A model generated the notes under the pieces. That model did no database searches and was not told where the DNA came from. It saw only the letters and a list, made by a program, of their open reading frames with translations. Made by a program: the position numbers and the translations under genes. Positions 59,760 to 64,000 of a stretch of 64,000 bases of DNA are shown one piece after another; the first letter of the stretch is position 1, and every line of letters starts with the position of its first letter. The DNA is from Spirometra erinaceieuropaei (taxonomy: Eukaryota > Platyhelminthes > Cestoda > Diphyllobothriidea > Diphyllobothriidae): the NCBI GenBank assembly GCA_902702965.1, contig CACRXP010000031.1:284691-348690 (forward strand), in the 5' to 3' direction.

Positions 59760-61110
59760 TGTGGTGACTAGGAAATCTTAAAAGGTTTCAACGGCGCAAA
59801 TGATAATCATATGCACGAACACTAAATAAACCGTAACATCTGCAACAACCATCACTACAGAATGTCCGTCCTCAACACTGCTGGGAAAATATTTGAAAGA
59901 GTCCTAATCGACCGCCCGAACACGCATCTGCAACAGGGATCTCTGTCAGATTCCAAAAACACCACGATTACGATCTTCGTAAGGAAAATGCCAGAAAGTG
60001 CGGACCGGCCTCTACACTATATTCGTGAACCGGACTCATGGAAAAGTGATGGGATCTGGAAAATTATAGTGAAACTTGAGTGAAACTTGAAACTTGGCCC
60101 GACAGCTACACGACGGCATCGGGGCCTTTGCAGAGACACGAATGAGGCATGGCTATGTACTAGCCGCCATTAACTTCAGTCTTCTATTCTCAACCATGCT
60201 GATGGATGCCTTCATGAGGATAGACAGGGAAGCGACATCACCTGCTGAACTTGTGAACAACTGATTGGCAGCTGGCGCATGCAGGCGTCTAAAAGAGTTT
60301 GCAAGGCCAATATCTAAGACCCCTTGTGTGCGGATGACTGCGCGTTGATCCATTTGCCTTCGACTGCTTAAACTTCGGACTGAACAGTAGTGCAAAGAGG
60401 ACAGTAGTCATGCACCAACCGGCGCCAAATGTATATTACAAAGAACCTTGCATCAACGTCAATGTAAATCGCCCCACATCAGTGGACAATTCAAATCTCG
60501 ACGATGAAGTCGCTCATCGGTTCTCCAAAGCCAGCAAGGCCTTCAGCCGGCTACAGAACCCCGTCTGGAGCCGTCGCAGCATTCTACTGAACACGGATTT
60601 TGTCCTGATAACACACCTGGACGCGGTGGAGTAGACAGAATGCAGAAGTGAAGACAAGAAACTCAACCATTTCCGCCTCAACTGTCTCCGCAGGATACTG
60701 AATTTGAAGTGGCAGGAAGGGATCTCAGACATCAAGATTAGGAAAAGAACGGGCGACCGGCCAGCCAGTGCTGGGGTCTTGACACACATCCGTCACACAA
60801 GCCCCACCTGCCCACACTGTCCCAGGGCATCCAAGCACAGCATGGATCTGTCTGGTCATATGCCTGTGCACGAAAATCTCCTTTCCAGACCACCTCATAA
60901 CACTTCGACCTACTTCCGTAAGCAAACTCACGTGGGCTACAAATGTTCCTACCCGGTCAAACGCGTGTACACAACAACTCTCAACAGCACATCACACAAC
61001 TCGCGTAAAAAGTACGCAATTAATTTGCCGATGGACGAAACGTCACATGTGGGAATTTGCACATCTAACTTTCTTCAGAAGTACGTCCTTCGGCGTAGTC
61101 TGGCACATGC
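59760..61110 (+). pseudogene. LINE reverse transcriptase pseudogene, copy B
   Basis: RT pieces in order: SVLNTAGKIFERVLIDR (59862), FSLLFSTMLMDAF (about 60167), VVMHQPAPN (60401), DDEVAHRFSKASKAFSRLQN (60501), LNHFRLNCLRRILNLKWQEG (about 60662). It then joins directly to finger-like CPHCPRASKHSMDLSGHM at 60813. The catalytic FADD box is not found. It keeps an RT start that copy A lacks, while copy A keeps the endonuclease. Confidence 0.7.
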
Positions 61111-61489
61111 ATAGTAGGAACAAGGTCGTGTATGCCACGCGAGGATGGGCTGTTTAGCTGTCATTGTACTCAATACTAAGGAAACCTCCGTCACGTCAAA
61201 TCACCGCACATGAATCTGACTGAGGGGGCAACCGGGTCTTTCTCTGGACTGGAGTTCAGACTGTAATGGCTCCCTCTTAATGTGGCCTTTATGACCTTCC
61301 CACCTATGCGAGACCCGGGAACCCTCGCTAAATGCAGTCTGGCACATGATTAGTCAAGACCAGGTCACTGGTGGCACGCATAGGATGGCCGTTTAGTTCT
61401 ATCGACAGCTGCGCCCATGTCCACCTCGTTCGCCTAACTCTGTCTTGTCATAAGAGCATAGCGAGTGTGATAGAGTGAAGGTGAAAATA

Positions 61490-63330
61490 AGTCCGTCTAA
61501 TCATAAACAAATTCATGCGCAAGTCACCCCTGCGTTCACCTCGTGTGACAAAGTTGGACGTCACCGTTCGCGATGACCGAAATATCATTTTTGCTCCAAA
61601 GTTTCAGATCCTGCTTAGCTCCTGCAAAATTATTTAAGGCAGCATGCACTCCAAGGCATGCAGTGGAGTTCGTCTTGTCCAGCAAGTGTCGGCTTGTTGC
61701 CGCCAGCCCCGAGTGGACAGCTGTTCCATGGAACTGGTTGGAACCAGGCAACACCAATTGAAGAAGTTTGTGTTTAAGGGTCAGCAAGGCAATTTGGCCA
61801 CTGTATGCCAACAGTCTTGGTTAGACTGCTTAAAACCCCCTGGGGTCGTTTAATGTTATTTTTGACGTGACTCCCAACTATTCGGAGGGGATAGTGCCGT
61901 TTTTGAAAAGCAGACAGTGGGCTGAGTACCTCTGTGACGCAAGCCATTGCTAACCTGACCAGTGGCAGCCGGCAGACATTAAGTTAAGCGGTGTCGTTAT
62001 ATTTGCCTATGTGATTAGTCCGCTATGGACCCTCTCTGCAACTGCCTGGTCTGCTTCTGCTTGCTCGAGGATCTCGTCGACATGTGACCCAGTTAGGCTT
62101 ACAGCTATACACTGTGCGTACTAAGCCTGTCCTCTTGGCATGAGCCCTGCATGTTGCCAGTGACATGCTAGCTGTCTCCACAGTCTGAAGCAGTCCCGTG
62201 ATCGTTTTCCCGCCTGCATATTTTCCCATCCAAAAGCGATGCTATCACTTACTAAACTTCCTCTGCTGCATAGACACCTAGCAGCACCTAGTACTTTTGG
62301 CTCAGAGCGGTCCTAATAGCAACTGATATTGAGTCGATGTACCACCATCTACACACTTCGAGATAGGTCTACTTTCGCGAGTCATCGGTTACCTTAGTAA
62401 GATCATCTCGCCGATTATAAACTGCCCTGCAAATTCACTTGCCACGCACCCCGTCTGCCGTCGTCTACGTATTGCCGTGATTTTTTAAACACTGTTTTGC
62501 CTTGCGATCTGCTCATTACAGCGTTTGAGCAAGAGCTCGAAAACGTCGAGAGCTAATTAATAACTGCGTTTATGAGATGTCGAGAAATTAACGAGATTGG
62601 CACTCGAGGTTTAACGAAACGGCGTCGGCTTCAGCGAATAGCGACATCATCTGTTTTGCAGCTTACTGCGAAGGTGGTACCTCGTTGCTCTCAAATGAGC
62701 AGAAAACGTAGCGTCCGGAACGGGTGTTTAAATACAAAATTGCACACGTTCGGTTAGTTGCACCCAGTTGTCATCAGATCTAGTAACGCACACGTGGGTG
62801 CCACATTGCTTACAAGTAGCGCCTGCAGGTAATGACATGTACGTGGGAATGAGACTAGGGACTCAAATAAGAAGATATATGGATCACAAAGGCAGAAGCT
62901 AGCTGACTACAGAGTGTCTGCTTAACTAAACTCGAACACAGGTCCGTATATACAGTAACAACGAAGGGACCTGCGACGTGCGCGCCTTTTGTCGTTCGTA
63001 TGCCCAACTAGCAGCTGTAGAAGCTGCAGTGGACTTTTTGGGATCTTATTCAACCTGCCCAAATGGGCCTCGAAGACGACCAGAGAGGAGGTCTAGAGGG
63101 CCGTGAAACTGCACGTCTTCGGCTATCCGCACATCGTCTACTACTGGCTAATTAGCAGACTCGCGGCAATCAGTACCCAAAACAGGGTAGACACAACCCA
63201 AAGGCCAAATAATTTTATAGTGACCAGTCGATTAAAACTATCAAGTGGAAAAAACGCAAAGGACACCAAAAAAGGAAAGACCCGGAAGATTTTTGATCAG
63301 AATGCAAGTCAAAAGTGAAATAATAATCCC
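61490..63330. other. Stretch without recognisable gene
   Basis: Frames up to about 91 codons with no known domain. Confidence 0.4.
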
Positions 63331-63334
63331 ATCA

Positions 63335-63385
63335 AGATTATAAGCTCGACGGGTCTTTAATAAAAATTATTATTATATGTCGTGA
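63335..63385 (+). repeat. LINE 3' tail
   Basis: CTCGACGGGTCTTTAATAAA followed by AATTATTATTAT resembles the tail at 27100-27125, so a 5'-truncated element of the same family ends here. Its body upstream is not recognisable. Confidence 0.45.
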
Positions 63386-63659
63386 AGGTGCTCGTTATCG
63401 TGAAATGGGTTCTCTAAACGAGGCCCGGGTTAGGAAACTTACAAAACCTGACTTTTTGCTCCCTGTGGTGATCTCAGAGGCGTTGTCTTGCTACCACTTC
63501 AGAGTTAGTAGAGTATTACTAGTTATTACTGTTATATTCTAGACGAATTCGTTCCAGCCTATGATGACCAACCACATCGAACAAGAACGTAGGAAGAATG
63601 TACCGTCAAGTCCGAGCCTTGTAATAGCAGCAAATAAAGGTGTGATTAAAGTTGACAAC

Positions 63660-63900
63660 GTTGATAGCCTAACTCCTAACCATAAACCCATATCGGAAGC
63701 TTGACACTAAGTCTAAATCCCGAATCCTAACCCCCTAACAGTGGCCCTTGTCCCAAGCCTAACTTTTTATCCTAGCTCGAACACTAGGCGTTAACCATAA
63801 CTCTAGCCCCGGCCTCATCCCTGGCCTTTGACCCTAACTTTAATCCATAACCCCTGACTCTGGCCCTAAACCTAGGCCGAACCCGGGCTCTGATGACAAC
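63660..63900 (-). repeat. Degenerate CCCTAA-like tract
   Basis: CCTAACTCCTAACC, ATCCTAACCCCCTAAC, GCCTAAC, GACCCTAAC, GCCCTAAACCTAGGCC at irregular spacing. This is the longest tract of its kind here. Confidence 0.55.
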
Positions 63901-64000
63901 CCTTAAGAAAGACGTGACTGTGTAAAAATGGGAGGGAAGGGGATTAAATTTGGCCAACCAAGTAACATATTTAGGAGTTCCACAGAAGTCGTGACCAGGT

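Larger units (their letters stand above)
57220..61490 (+). mobile_element. RTE-like LINE relic, copy B
   Basis: Same family as 8640-14296: the 5' region 57450-58885 and the 3' region 61200-61480 align to it. It lies directly behind the shared flank of the Kelch-like gene, as in copy A. Its endonuclease is missing, replaced by an antisense fragment at 58880-59560. The RT resumes at about 59760. Confidence 0.7.

Noticed and set aside
1..64000. CRISPR arrays, rRNA genes, bacterial operons or retroviral LTR elements
   Set aside because: No regular spaced repeats, no rRNA blocks, and no gag-pol order with long terminal repeats were seen; all RT remains are of LINE or Penelope type.

Overview
This window looks like a repeat-rich piece of a flatworm (Platyhelminthes) nuclear genome, most likely a tapeworm. 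That is an inference. It rests on very short GT-AG/GC-AG introns (34-41 nt), on CR1-like and RTE-like LINEs together with Penelope-like, Merlin and Helitron relics, and on low gene density. I see no bacterial, viral, rRNA or CRISPR features. Two assembly gaps (35795-35999 and 48342-48468) show it is a draft scaffold.

The host genes I can support are two paralogous Kelch-like (BTB-BACK-Kelch) genes, both on the minus strand: copy A (560-7150) and copy B (52464-56935). In single frames each looks broken by frameshifts and stops. Removing tiny introns at the same places in both copies restores one frame of 614 codons (A) or 609 codons (B), the usual size for the family. Such proteins are normally substrate adaptors of Cullin-3 ubiquitin ligases. 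The two copies share very similar 3' flanks (1-560 vs 51904-52463) and 5' flanks (7163-7420 vs 56948-57205), but their central introns differ strongly.

Between and beside the two genes lies transposon debris. From left to right: a non-LTR fragment inside intron 6 of copy A (3820-5066); a fold-back element (7905-8329); a degenerate RTE-like LINE with zinc-finger-like C-terminal repeats (8640-14296), itself split by a Penelope-like element (11850-12865); a CR1 3' end (18776-19350); a Merlin-type transposase pseudogene (23235-23900, minus); a CR1 fragment (24410-24650, minus); a CR1 element (24640-35215) split by a Helitron (27804-34284) that holds two head-to-tail partial copies; another CR1 fragment (36225-36600, minus); a 5'-truncated CR1 with a long intact endonuclease/RT frame (38340-41206, minus); a CR1 fragment (41850-43500); paired inverted repeats around a Penelope-like RT (45885-48705); and, after Kelch copy B, a second RTE-like LINE (57220-61490) with an antisense endonuclease fragment inside it.

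Degenerate TTAGGG/CCCTAA-like tracts occur at four places. The rest (14300-18770, 19350-23230, 43500-45130, 48705-51900, 61490-64000) gave no recognisable gene.

The points most worth a second look are the micro-intron structure of the Kelch-like pair with two conserved GC-AG introns, the patchwork identity of the duplication, the exact Helitron insertion scar that can be closed back into an RT reading frame, and a small stem-loop that recurs just upstream of the tails of several LINEs whose sequences differ.
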